In this document: positions 54,141 to 61,674 of the stretch, one piece after another
How the letters are laid out: the number at the start of each line of letters is the position of its first letter
How positions within the stretch are numbered: the stretch's first letter is position 1
Assembly: GCA_020161145.1 (NCBI GenBank)
Contig: JAIUPQ010000002.1
Coordinates: 186,001 to 250,000, forward strand
DNA: 64,000 bases
Reading direction: 5' to 3'
Source of the DNA: Pseudomonadota bacterium
GTDB taxonomy: Bacteria; Pseudomonadota; Gammaproteobacteria; Burkholderiales; Burkholderiaceae_C
Position numbers and translations under genes: made by a program
The notes under the pieces: model-generated
The model's database searches: none
Told to the model about the DNA's origin: nothing
What the model saw: only the letters and a program-made list of their open reading frames with translations

Positions 54141-55600
54141 TTGATTTGCCGGCTGTATTTCAAGCTGCTGCGATGGGCAAGAGCAGCAAGCCGAGTTGCT
54201 GCGCACGCCGAGTGAGATTGGCCACGACGCGCTGGCGATAGCGCTCCTCGTAGTACGCCTGCCCGCGATCGGTGTATTCCTCGCCGCGGGTGAGCATCAC
54301 GTAGATCAGCCGCGCGAGCTTGTGCGCCGCAGCAGTCACCGCCTTGGGTTTGTCCATCCTGGCGCACAGCCGCCGGTAGTACGCACCCAGCGCCGACTGA
54401 CTCGTGCGCAACGCCGTGGCCGCGAGCTTCAAGGCCTGCGAAGCGCGGTTGGCCACGTGAGCCGTCTTGCCGCTCATGACCTTGCCGCCGGTGATCTTGG
54501 TGCCCGGGCACAGCCCGAGCCAGGAGGCAAAGTGCTTGTCGCTTGGGAACTTGCTCATGTCCGCACCGACCTCGCTGACCACGACCAGTGCCGTGGTCAC
54601 GTCGATGCCGTCGATGCGCGTCAGGTCCACGCCGCACATCTTGAACAGCCGTGCGCGCAGATCGAACTTGGGCGCATTGCGCGCCTTGCTGCGCTTCTTG
54701 CCCTTGGCCGGTTCGGCCTCGGTGGCTTGCAGCACCTGCAACTGCGCCTCGATCTGCGCGTCACACTCGGCCAGCTGTTGGCCGCAGAAGTCGAAGGCAT
54801 CGAGCGCCTGTTTGAGCGCGAACAGGTGCTCGCCTCGCCAGTGGCCTTGCAGACTGGCGGCGATCTCGTCGGCGCCGGCCCTGATGCGCACGTCGCACAG
54901 CGCGGCCAGGTTGTGCCCGTCACGCTCACCGGCCACGATGGCGCGCAGGATCGCTTGGCCCGAGACGCCGGCCACATCGGCGATGACGGTGGCGAGCTGA
55001 ATGTTCATCTGCACCAGGGCCTTTTGCATGTGCTGCACCGCGCGCGACTGCGTGCGCAGAATCGTCGCGCGCAGCGCGCACACCGCGTCGCCCGGGCGGA
55101 AGGCGCCGCGCAGCAGACCGTAGCTCATGAGCTGCTGCAGCCACTGGCAGTCGAGCACGTCGGACTTGCGGCCCGAGACATTCTTCACATGCCGCGCGTT
55201 GACCAGCAGCACGGTGAAGCCGCGCGCATCGAGCAGCTCGAACAGCGCTATCCAGTACACGCCGGTGGACTCCATGGCCACGGTGTCGATGCCGCACTCG
55301 GCCAGCCAGCCAGTCAGCCAGCCGTTCAAGCTCTCCGGTGAAACTGCGGAACTCACGCACCGGCTCGTCGCACCGATCCGGCGGCACGGCCACGAAGTGG
55401 CTGGCACTGCCGATGTCGATGCCCGCCGCGTTGGGGTGGGTCAGGGCCAGTGGCGCGGCCCGGGTGGAGCTGCGATTGCGTTGCGTCATGGCATGCTCCA
55501 TCATCAGGTTGTGGAACGTGACGCCGAGGTGGGGTACGTCGTCTTGATCACTCTCTCAAACGGGATGACCGCGCGCGAGCCCGACGCTCACGCGAGGACT
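54141..55600 (-). mobile_element. IS110/IS1111-type insertion sequence in the cassette array
   Basis: The element consists of a DEDD transposase gene on the minus strand plus short flanks. Exact ends are not visible because IS110-family elements lack clear terminal repeats and target duplications, so the limits given are approximate. It lies between cassette 7 and an orphan attC, where the cassette-7 attC should be. IS1111 elements that target attC sites are known, which fits. Confidence 0.75.
54160..55489 (-). pseudogene. IS110/IS1111 transposase with a 4-bp frameshift
   Basis: The N-terminus from ATG 55489 (MTQRNRSSTRAAPL ... GIDIGSASHFVAVPPDR) is in a different frame from the rest (ECGIDTVAMESTGVYW ... 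GRKSDVLDCQWLQQL ... LGLCPGTKITGGKVMSG). The break falls at a CTGG tandem repeat (plus-strand GCCAGCCAGCCAG, about 55300-55313); one extra 4-base unit accounts for it. DEDD residues are present but split over two frames, so the transposase is probably inactive unless frameshifting occurs. Confidence 0.88.
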
Positions 55601-55605
55601 CACCA

Positions 55606-55757
55606 ATGTCGATGACGCAGCCCATGACCACGCTAACCCGCGGGCAGTACGCACCATTGCTGCAACGGTCTTCCCCGGCGCCGCGGTCCACCTTGCCACA
55701 ACGCAGCAGCACAGAGTTTCTTCGGCGCGATTTGCGGCGCGGGCTGGCCGATTACTT
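55606..55757 (+). other. Cassette fragment between the IS and attC 7
   Basis: This stretch contains a short open frame (MSMTQPMTTLTRGQYAPLLQ) that reads through into attC 7 and does not resemble any family. It includes CGCTAACCCG near 55631, which could be a leftover R'. It is probably the damaged end of a cassette whose front was lost with the IS insertion. Confidence 0.4.
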
Positions 55758-55818
55758 CGCTAACAACACGCTCCAGCCGACTGTCAAAAAGCTGCGCTTT
55801 TGCCGTCGGCTGAGCTAG
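55758..55818 (+). other. attC site 7 (61 bp), orphan
   Basis: R' CGCTAAC (55758-55764) and R'' GTTAGGC (55812-55818) with arms CTCCAGCCGAC / GTCGGCTGAG. Its R' implies a cassette start GTTAGCG, not the GTTAGGC of cassette 7, so this attC belongs to a different, now truncated cassette. Confidence 0.85.
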
Positions 55819-55902
55819 CACGTTAGGCCGCACATGCTCCGCATCGTCGTCTTCGTGTTCCTGGACCATCTCTGCGTCGCTGCGTCGTAAACAATATCCT
55901 CC

Positions 55903-56271
55903 ATGCTCGGTGCGATCGCCTTCTCAATCGTAGGCCTTCTCGCCGGCGGGGTGCTGGGTGTGGTCCTTGGCTTTTCAGTCGCGTCTCACAAGGACGTGCT
56001 TCGCGGCGTTCGGCCAACCACGAAGAATCGGCTTATCGTGTTCCTTGCGCGCCCAACGGCCGAGATGAGCTTCAAAGAGGGAATCGTCTTCTTCTTTCTC
56101 ATAGTCGTGTGGCTGGCTGTGTTCTTCGCATTGGTGCTGTTGCCAGGCATTGCCTCTGAGCGCCTTTCCGGCGATGGCCCGCCCCTCATCCTCTTGGCTT
56201 ACGGATGCACTGCGGTGGCGTGGTGGCTTGGTCAGAAGTTTGGTGCCCACGCGTGGAGCACAATGTCGTGA
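55903..56271 (+). CDS. Cassette 8: small membrane protein
   Basis: This 122-residue protein starts at ATG 55903 and has three predicted helices (MLGAIAFSIVGLLAGGVLGV; GIVFFFLIVVWLAVFFALVL; LILLAYGCTAVAWWLGQKFG). The loop between the first two is basic. Family unknown. The gene starts 90 bases after the crossover; an 18-codon frame at 55824 precedes it. Confidence 0.68.
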   Translation: MLGAIAFSIVGLLAGGVLGVVLGFSVASHKDVLRGVRPTTKNRLIVFLARPTAEMSFKEGIVFFFLIVVWLAVFFALVLLPGIASERLSGDGPPLILLAYGCTAVAWWLGQKFGAHAWSTMS

Positions 56272-56278
56272 GAGTGCG

Positions 56279-56402
56279 GCCTAACTGACCAACTCGCACC
56301 GCCATCAATCGCGACAAAACATGGTGGGCACATCTTCAGATTTGACGGCAAACCGCCTCCGCGCACGTCGCGTAGATCGGTTTTTGCCCAGCGTTGTTAG
56401 GC
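56279..56402 (+). other. attC site 8 (124 bp, long type)
   Basis: R' GCCTAAC (56279-56285) and R'' GTTAGGC (56396-56402). Extended R' TGCGGCCTAAC is the reverse complement of the cassette start GTTAGGCCGCA at 55812. Confidence 0.88.
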
Positions 56403-56418
56403 ATCATATTCAGCACCC

Positions 56419-57207
56419 ATGCCCACCCTCTTCTTCACGCCTCGGTACACCGAAGACTCGCAAGCACTCTGGAAAGCAGCGGCGAGCTTGGGTTGGAAGA
56501 CTGAGCGTTTGACATCGTGGCGAGTCCCGGACCACCTCAAGGCCGTTGAAGATCCAGTGATCTACGGCGAGGCAATGTTTGCACCCGCATTGGCGGAACA
56601 ACTGGGTCGCGTACTCAGAAATCCACCCGACGACTGGTTGGTCAGGTTGCCTTACGAGTACAAGCAAAGAAATATCAGGATGACGACGCTTGGCGAGGCA
56701 CGTATCGCTACTGAGCCTGCATTTGTGAAGCCGCCGAACGACAAGAGCTTTCCCGCTGACGTCTACCGAGGCAGTGAACTCCCGGCTGAGTTCGAAGACA
56801 CTATGACCGTTCTCGTCTCGGAGGTGGTGAGGTGGGAGCGCGAGTTTCGATGCTTCATCCTTGATCGACAGTTGCAGACGTTCAGCATTTACTCCCGGCA
56901 CGGCGAACTGCAACGGGATCAAAAGTTCGCCAGCGAGCCGTGCGAGGACGAAGAAGTTCGAGCGTTTGTGTGCAAGATGCTCGCGGATCAGCGGGTCGAG
57001 TTGCCAACTACCACGGTCATCGACGTGGGAACGATCCAAGGCAAAGGATGGGCTTGTGTTGAACAGAACGCTGCATGGGGCGCCGGGATTTATGGCTGCG
57101 ACCCGGCGGCAGTTCTTCGGGTGCTTCAGCGCACATCCAGTGATGCTGACCCTTCGCACCAGCCGACCTGCTACACCGCACAGGCGCGAGGCGCCAAGGC
57201 ACAATGA
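56419..57207 (+). CDS. Cassette 9a: ATP-grasp-like (DUF4343) protein
   Basis: This 262-residue protein starts at ATG 56419 (MPTLFFTPRYTEDSQALWKA). The pattern AFVKPPNDKSFPADVYRG, VRWEREFRCFILDRQL and VIDVGTIQGKGWACVEQNAAWG is that of the R2K/DUF4343 ATP-grasp clade, with the Lys and Glu/Asn typical of ATP-grasp enzymes. Such proteins may modify peptides or proteins; no partner peptide is evident. Confidence 0.75.
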   Translation: MPTLFFTPRYTEDSQALWKAAASLGWKTERLTSWRVPDHLKAVEDPVIYGEAMFAPALAEQLGRVLRNPPDDWLVRLPYEYKQRNIRMTTLGEARIATEPAFVKPPNDKSFPADVYRGSELPAEFEDTMTVLVSEVVRWEREFRCFILDRQLQTFSIYSRHGELQRDQKFASEPCEDEEVRAFVCKMLADQRVELPTTTVIDVGTIQGKGWACVEQNAAWGAGIYGCDPAAVLRVLQRTSSDADPSHQPTCYTAQARGAKAQ

Positions 57208-57211
57208 GTGC

Positions 57212-57502
57212 ATGGAACTCGCTGTCCGACACCAAGAGTCTGAATCCAAGGGTGCGTTCTTCGTGGAGGGTGCCGATGGAAGGCGTCTGGCGGAGATGAC
57301 CTATAGCAGAACCAATGCGTCGATGATCATCATCGACCATACGGAGGTCGACCCCGCGCTCGCAGGTCAGGGCGTGGGGCGTAAGCTGCTGGACACCTTG
57401 GTGGGTTGGGCCAGGAGTTCCCGGGTGAAGGTGCTTCCGCTGTGCCCGTTCGCCAAGGCCCAGTTTGGGAAAGACCCCACGATTCGCGACGTGCTCATGT
57501 AG
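57212..57502 (+). CDS. Cassette 9b: GNAT-like N-acetyltransferase (YjdJ type)
   Basis: This 96-residue protein starts at ATG 57212 (MELAVRHQESESKGAFFV). The acetyl-CoA loop is GQGVGRKLLDTLVGWAR, preceded by MIIIDHTEVDPALAG; the short length matches the PF14542 (Gcn5-related, DUF-type) subfamily. It lies 4 bases after the ATP-grasp gene, so either one cassette holds two genes or a former attC has been lost. Confidence 0.82.
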   Translation: MELAVRHQESESKGAFFVEGADGRRLAEMTYSRTNASMIIIDHTEVDPALAGQGVGRKLLDTLVGWARSSRVKVLPLCPFAKAQFGKDPTIRDVLM

Positions 57503-57600
57503 CCGGGTGCTGCGGGGGTGAGCGTCGCAGGCATCCTGACGTCTGGGCCGCAACGAATCCATGCCGGGAACGTCACCTGGTTGGACCGGCGGTGAATGCG

Positions 57601-57727
57601 GCCCAACCCTTCGCTCAAGTGGGCGCGGCCCCGCGTGGCGTTTGGCCCTCGAGGCGTTTCAGGTCATCATCCGCCAGCGGCTGGCGCCACACCGGCGCGC
57701 GCGCCGCTCAGCTCAAACATCAGGCCG
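57601..57727 (+). other. attC-like site 9, degenerate
   Basis: R' GCCCAAC (57601-57607) with the common left arm CCTTCGCTCAAGTGGG, and a right arm GCTCAGCTCAAAC followed by ATCAGGC (57721-57727) where GTTAGGC is expected. Loss of the G and T at the crossover would make the site poor or dead. Confidence 0.6.
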
Positions 57728-57801
57728 CATGGACACCGCTGCAAAGCCCGCCGCAAAAGCAAAGACTGACACTCGCTCAGTACATCAGGCGTCGCAATGG
57801 C

Positions 57802-58203
57802 GTGGCGGCTGGGTCACGTGGCAGCCTGCGCAACATGCTTGATCGCTCGCTGGGTGCCGGCACATTTGCTGGCTTCTGGCGGCACTGGAACCCCGTCTTT
57901 GGCTACCACCTTGGGCGATATGTGGATGCCCCGCTTCGGTCCGTCATTCCGCCCCCATTCGCACTGATCGCGACGTTTGTGGTCTGTGGCGCCCTCCACG
58001 ACCTGGTCACGGCCGTGGTCCGAGGCGCTCCGGCTTTTCTTTTCACGCCCTGGTTCTTCTTCCTTGGTATTGGCGTCGTCCTTGGCCGTGTCTTGCGTCT
58101 GGACTTCTCGGGTCAGTCTTGGCTGCTCCGCGCCGCAACCAATCTTGCCTACGTTGCGGTGTGTCTGGTTGCCACCCTCGCCATCGGTTTCCTTGTCAGG
58201 TAG
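57802..58203 (+). CDS. Cassette 10a: MBOAT-like membrane acyltransferase fragment
   Basis: The frame encodes LRNMLDRSLGAGTFAGFWRHW ... CGALHDLVTAVV ... FFLGIGVVLGR with three to four helices. The FWRHW and GALHD His motif is MBOAT-like, but the protein is only about 133-145 residues, far below full MBOAT enzymes. The likely N-terminus (LTLAQYIRRRNGV) lies upstream of GTG 57802 without ATG/GTG/TTG. The obvious ATG 57729 just after the attC is in another frame, so a small indel is suspected. Confidence 0.6.
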   Translation: MAAGSRGSLRNMLDRSLGAGTFAGFWRHWNPVFGYHLGRYVDAPLRSVIPPPFALIATFVVCGALHDLVTAVVRGAPAFLFTPWFFFLGIGVVLGRVLRLDFSGQSWLLRAATNLAYVAVCLVATLAIGFLVR

Positions 58204-58273
58204 GCCGCATCAGACGCTGCTCCTCATTCCCACGGTCAAGAGTAGAGTGACACGAGACAGACGCGCACATTGC

Positions 58274-58738
58274 ATGTACACCTGCCCCACCTGCGGTACG
58301 CACATTCATGCTCGGTCGCGTTGGCTTCACTCTGCGCAGTTTGCCTGCCCTGGTTGCAACTCAAGTCTGTGCATGAGCCCGACACCTCGCACGCTTTGGG
58401 TCTTCCGCGCGACCGTAGCAATCGGCCTAGTCGCGTCTGTGTACTTCGCGCGCGCAGGGCAGCGGCACTTTTTGTGGGCAACCCTTGGTGCTCAACTCTT
58501 GGCCATCTTCGCGCTGCAGGCCTTTGGCCAGGTAGCTCTTCGGGACGCCGGCAGTACACAACCAGACCACTTGTCGCGGGCTATGGAGGGGCCACGAGGT
58601 ATATGGGTCCGTGCGGGGCTGGTGCTTCTAGTTGTTCTGCTCGTCCTGCTCGGTGCAGGAGCGCTGGAACCGTCAGTTCTGGCTGACGGATTTCTCAGTC
58701 TTGCAAATATGGTCTTCCAAGAAACACGACCCAAGTAG
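58274..58738 (+). CDS. Cassette 10b: zinc-ribbon membrane protein
   Basis: This 154-residue protein starts at ATG 58274 (MYTCPTCGTHIHARSRWLHSA). The N-terminal zinc ribbon CPTCG...CPGC is followed by two hydrophobic segments (LWVFRATVAIGLVASVYFA; GLVLLVVLLVLLGAGAL). Family unknown. No attC is visible between it and the MBOAT-like gene. Confidence 0.65.
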   Translation: MYTCPTCGTHIHARSRWLHSAQFACPGCNSSLCMSPTPRTLWVFRATVAIGLVASVYFARAGQRHFLWATLGAQLLAIFALQAFGQVALRDAGSTQPDHLSRAMEGPRGIWVRAGLVLLVVLLVLLGAGALEPSVLADGFLSLANMVFQETRPK

Positions 58739-59018
58739 CTGGTCTGCAATGGTGTTTTCAGGCAAGCTGAGGCGCCGGGATGATCTGCATGTCAGGCTGG
58801 CCCGCGCGGTGAGGTTGCGCAGCACGCGTTCGCGGCGGTGATCGAAGGGTCGACACACTCGCATCAACGACCGGTGCCGAATCTGGCGTTCAATCTCCGG
58901 ACGCACAGCATCATTGCCATCGGCGCTGGGAACGTCTGCGTCATTGCAATCGAGAGCAATGAGCGTCACGTGCAACTGAGGTCTCGCCAAATGTCACGCT
59001 ACCGCCGCAACGGAGCTC
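58739..59018. other. Non-coding or eroded stretch
   Basis: No gene can be supported here. Short open frames lack family features. The stretch has no clear attC and is probably the decayed remainder of one or more cassettes. Confidence 0.5.
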
Positions 59019-59089
59019 TGACAACTCCCCGCGCCCCGCGCCCCGCACCCCGCGCGACGGGATCGTCGCGCGGGGTGCGAGCGTTGGGC
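59019..59089 (+). other. attC-like element with a perfect 15-bp stem
   Basis: TGACAAC (59019-59025) and GTTGGGC (59083-59089) could be R' and R''. Inside, GCACCCCGCGCGACG (59045-59059) and its exact reverse complement (59064-59078) form a 15-bp stem with a 4-base loop, after three CCCCGCG-type repeats. A perfect stem without bulges is unlike normal attC sites, so this may be another kind of hairpin. Confidence 0.5.
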
Positions 59090-59203
59090 CTCGCGGGGGC
59101 GCCACAGATCAGGGTACCTGGATGCCAAACTCTGGTACCTCGCGGGCGCCTCGAGATGGGGAAGTCCCTTGTGTTCGTTTGACCGCATAGCCAACAAATC
59201 TGC

Positions 59204-59830
59204 ATGCCCTCCGAGCCACTCTCTACCATCCAGGCACGTCTTGTGTCGCAAGGCGTCGCGCCATCGCATTTGGCGCGCATGGCAGCGGTGCATCAACTCT
59301 GCGAGCGTTCGCCGCACTGTCTGGGCGTAGCCCTCGTGGGCTCTGTTGCCAAAGGCTGTGCGGATCGGGTTTCCGATCTGGACCTGGCAGCATTCGTCGC
59401 AGACGATCGTGAAGCCGAGTTCATGGCGCAAGCGCATGAGGTGCTGAGCCGCGACCCCATCCTCAATGACTACGGCCAATCGCGCTCCGGTGTGGTGGCG
59501 TTCCGCAAGTACGTCTATCTCGACTTCGCGAGCTGCGAGTTCCATGCCTTCAACGTCCGCGCGCCTTTCAAGCTGCGGCGCCCATTCATCGCGGTCTGGG
59601 ATCCCATGGATTTCCTGGAGACGTTGGTCGTCGACGAGCCGCCTCCTTCGCACGAGAGCTTCCAGCCCTATTCCCACGGCGATGAAGGCCTCATTTGGGA
59701 GCTCGTGGACTGCATCAAATGGCTGAGCCGTGGGCATAGTCACCTGGCCAAGAACTACCTTGCCGGCCTCGGGCAAGCCGTCGTTGCCTCCGATGGGCAT
59801 GCGGCTCCACCCAGGCATCCGCCGTCATAG
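59204..59830 (+). CDS. Nucleotidyltransferase-fold protein
   Basis: This 208-residue protein starts at ATG 59204. The motif GSVAKGCADRVSDLDLAAFV is the nucleotidyltransferase GS...DxD signature (about residues 45-65), and a further acidic position is in KYVYLDFASCE. The fold is like aminoglycoside nucleotidyltransferases and MNT proteins, but no resistance function can be claimed. The last ~20 residues (HAAPPRHPPS) look like read-through into foreign sequence, so the C-terminus may be damaged. Confidence 0.75.
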   Translation: MPSEPLSTIQARLVSQGVAPSHLARMAAVHQLCERSPHCLGVALVGSVAKGCADRVSDLDLAAFVADDREAEFMAQAHEVLSRDPILNDYGQSRSGVVAFRKYVYLDFASCEFHAFNVRAPFKLRRPFIAVWDPMDFLETLVVDEPPPSHESFQPYSHGDEGLIWELVDCIKWLSRGHSHLAKNYLAGLGQAVVASDGHAAPPRHPPS

Positions 59831-59837
59831 CCACGCC

Positions 59838-60203
59838 GTGCCATCCGCCGCCTCGCTGCTGAAAGAAGTTCGCGCCTGCACGTATTGCGCAGCGCATTTG
59901 CCGCATGGCCCCCGGCCGGTGCGGCAGCTGTGTCCTTCAGCGCCAGTGCTCATCGCCGCCCAGGCACTGGGCCGCAAGGTCCACGACACCGGTGTGCCGT
60001 TCAACGATGCGAGCGGCGACAGGTTGCGCAGTTGGTTGGGCGGTACCCGCGAGCAGTTCTACGACCCGAAACTGTTCGCGATCGTGCCGATGGGCCTGTG
60101 CGATCCGGGCAAGGAGAGTTCTGGCGACCTGCCGCCACGCCCGGAGTGCGCGCCGCGGTGGCGTGAGTCTTGGCGTCGCGCCAGCAGTAGGCCATGTGGT
60201 TAG
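59838..60203 (+). pseudogene. Truncated copy of the uracil-DNA-glycosylase-like gene
   Basis: From GTG 59838 the sequence VPSAASLLKEVRACTYCAAH ... PPRPECAPRW closely follows the N-terminal half of the full gene at 61034. Similarity stops near 60165, and an unrelated tail (ESWRRASSRPCG) follows. The half with the second active-site motif is missing, so the product is unlikely to be active. Confidence 0.85.
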
Positions 60204-60221
60204 CTATCGGTTTGTGATAGC
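60203..60221. promoter_or_regulatory. Inverted repeat ahead of hicA (probable HicB operator)
   Basis: GCTATC (60203-60208) and GATAGC (60216-60221) flank seven bases, nine bases before the hicA start. HicB antitoxins autorepress by binding such palindromes, so this is the likely operator. Confidence 0.6.
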
Positions 60222-60229
60222 ATTTCCGC

Positions 60230-60484
60230 GTGAACGCCAAGCATCGTCGAACACTTGCGGCCGTATTCGCGCGGCCCACGTCTTCCTCCGTCGTCTTTTC
60301 CGATATCGAGGCGTTGGTGAAGGCCCTTGGCGGCACGGTCGAAGAGCGCGAAGGCTCGCGCGTCAAGATTGAATTGCTGGGCGAGCAGTGGCGCTGCCAT
60401 CGACCTCATCCGGGGAAGGAAGCCAAGAGGTACCAGGTTGAGGAAGCACGCGAGTTGTTTCAACGCGCCGGAGTAGATCCATGA
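60230..60484 (+). CDS. hicA: HicA-type toxin
   Basis: This 84-residue protein starts at GTG 60230 (VNAKHRRTLAAVFARPTSSS). SDIEALVKALGGTVEEREGSRVKIEL and WRCHRPHPGKEAKRYQVEEAREL match HicA mRNA interferases (dsRBD-like fold); the usual catalytic His is in CHRPHP. It overlaps hicB by four bases. It lies between two copies of the glycosylase-like gene in the distal part of the integron. Confidence 0.88.
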   Translation: MNAKHRRTLAAVFARPTSSSVVFSDIEALVKALGGTVEEREGSRVKIELLGEQWRCHRPHPGKEAKRYQVEEARELFQRAGVDP

Positions 60485-60813
60485 ATACGATGTCTCACAA
60501 GGGCTATACCGCCCGTATCGAGTTCGACGAACGCGACAACATTTTCATCGGCCGCGTTCTCGGCCTTCGAACGATGATCAGTTTCCACGGCGAGACTGTG
60601 GCCAAGCTGCGCAGCGAGTTCGAGAAGGCAGTCAATGACTTCGTGCGCGAGTACAAAGAGAAGGGCCTCAAGCCCGAGAAGCCTGCGTCGGGAAAGCTCT
60701 TGCTTCGCGTCCCGCCGGAGGTGCATGGCGCCGCACTGGTGGCGGCACAGGCCGCTGGCAAGAGTCTCAATCAGTGGGCGACCGAGCTCCTCCAAGAGGC
60801 CGTGCACCATTGA
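60481..60813 (+). CDS. hicB: HicB-type antitoxin
   Basis: This 110-residue protein has an N-terminal partial RNase-H-like domain (KGYTARIEFDERDNIFIGRV ... FHGETVAKLRSEFEKAVNDF) and a C-terminal ribbon-helix-helix (GKLLLRVPPEVHGAALVAAQ). The operon order hicA-hicB with a coupled start is standard. It neutralises HicA and represses the promoter. Confidence 0.9.
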   Translation: MNTMSHKGYTARIEFDERDNIFIGRVLGLRTMISFHGETVAKLRSEFEKAVNDFVREYKEKGLKPEKPASGKLLLRVPPEVHGAALVAAQAAGKSLNQWATELLQEAVHH

Positions 60814-60867
60814 GCCAGGCGGCTCACCCTTCTTCGCGCAGACTGAATCGCCCCGGGGTTTTGCGGT

Positions 60868-60911
60868 GACTTCGATGCCGTCGATGCGCGTCAAATCCAC
60901 ACCGCATATCT
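60868..60911 (-). mobile_element. Remnant of an IS110-family transposase gene
   Basis: About 44 bases match the IS copy at 54597-54640 (GATGCCGTCGATGCGCGTCA shared exactly, then mostly transitions). The minus strand encodes VDLTRIDGIDVT-like residues (MDLTRIDGIEVT). The match is short, divergent from the intact copy and not part of a longer element. Confidence 0.7.
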
Positions 60912-61011
60912 GGGCCTCCCCCTGGCCATCCGCACGGGCCTGAGCTTGATCAGAATGAGCCGATCATGAGAGGCGGTCAGTCGGCACCGGCCTCCCCGCG
61001 CCAGTTAACCC

Positions 61012-61018
61012 GTTAGCC
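61012..61018 (+). other. Solitary attC R''-like core site
   Basis: GTTAGCC directly precedes the full glycosylase-like gene (GTG 61034), in the position of a cassette start. No convincing R' and hairpin are visible upstream; the truncated copy at 59838 has CATAGCC in the same relative place. This suggests the gene once moved as a cassette. Confidence 0.5.
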
Positions 61019-61033
61019 GCCCACACCACTGCC

Positions 61034-61648
61034 GTGCCATCCGTCGCCTCGCTGTTGCAAGAAGTTCGTGCCTGCACGCATTGCGCAGCGCATTTGCCGC
61101 ACGGCCCCCGGCCGGTGCTGCAGTTGCGTCCTTCGGCGCCCGTGCTCATTGCCGCCCAGGCCCCGGGCCGGAAGGTCCACGACACTGGCGTGCCGTTCAA
61201 CGATGCGAGCGGCGACCGGCTGCGCAGTTGGTTGGGCGTCACCCCCGAGCAGTTCTACAACCCGAAGCTGTTCGCGATCGTGCCGATGGGCTTGTGCTAC
61301 CCCGGAAAAGGGCGTTCGGGCGACCTGCCGCCGCGCCCGGAGTGCGCACCGCGGTGGCGTGGGCCCATCCTGGGGACGCTCCAGCGCCTTCAGCTGACGC
61401 TGGTCATCGGTCAACACGCGGTTCGCTACCACTTGGCCGAAGAGCGATCGGGCCTGACCGCCGCCGTCCAGAACTGGCGCCGCTACTGGCCCTCCATCCT
61501 TGTGCTGCCGCACCCGAGCCCCACCAACAACCGCTGGCTTGCGCGCCACAGGTGGTTTGAACAAGAAGTCGTCCCCCTGCTGCAGGCCAGGGTTGCCGAG
61601 ATCCTTCGCGCTGAGGGCTCTCAAGCCCCTACCCGATCGCGCGCGTAG
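61034..61648 (+). CDS. Uracil-DNA-glycosylase-superfamily protein
   Basis: This 204-residue protein starts at GTG 61034. It shows the family layout of motif A (VLIAAQAPGRKVHDTGVPFND), the central FAIVPMGLCYPGK, VIGQHAVRYHL, and motif B (VLPHPSPTNNRWLARHRWF). Cys residues at the N-terminus (CTHC) and middle (CYPG, CAPRW) could hold an Fe-S cluster as in family 4/5 enzymes. It would act in base excision repair; substrate preference is not predictable. Confidence 0.83.
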   Translation: MPSVASLLQEVRACTHCAAHLPHGPRPVLQLRPSAPVLIAAQAPGRKVHDTGVPFNDASGDRLRSWLGVTPEQFYNPKLFAIVPMGLCYPGKGRSGDLPPRPECAPRWRGPILGTLQRLQLTLVIGQHAVRYHLAEERSGLTAAVQNWRRYWPSILVLPHPSPTNNRWLARHRWFEQEVVPLLQARVAEILRAEGSQAPTRSRA

Positions 61649-61674
61649 CAAGGCCTCTTGGCACACATGAGTGC

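Noticed and set aside
55606-55818. 70-codon open frame after the IS as a cassette gene
   Set aside because: It reads through attC 7 and has no start context or family features; it is more likely a remnant.
58838-59182. 114-codon open frame before the nucleotidyltransferase gene
   Set aside because: It crosses the 15-bp hairpin and the attC-like site and its composition is random-looking.
59204-59830. Aminoglycoside resistance gene
   Set aside because: Only the general nucleotidyltransferase signature is present; specific resistance cannot be inferred from the sequence.
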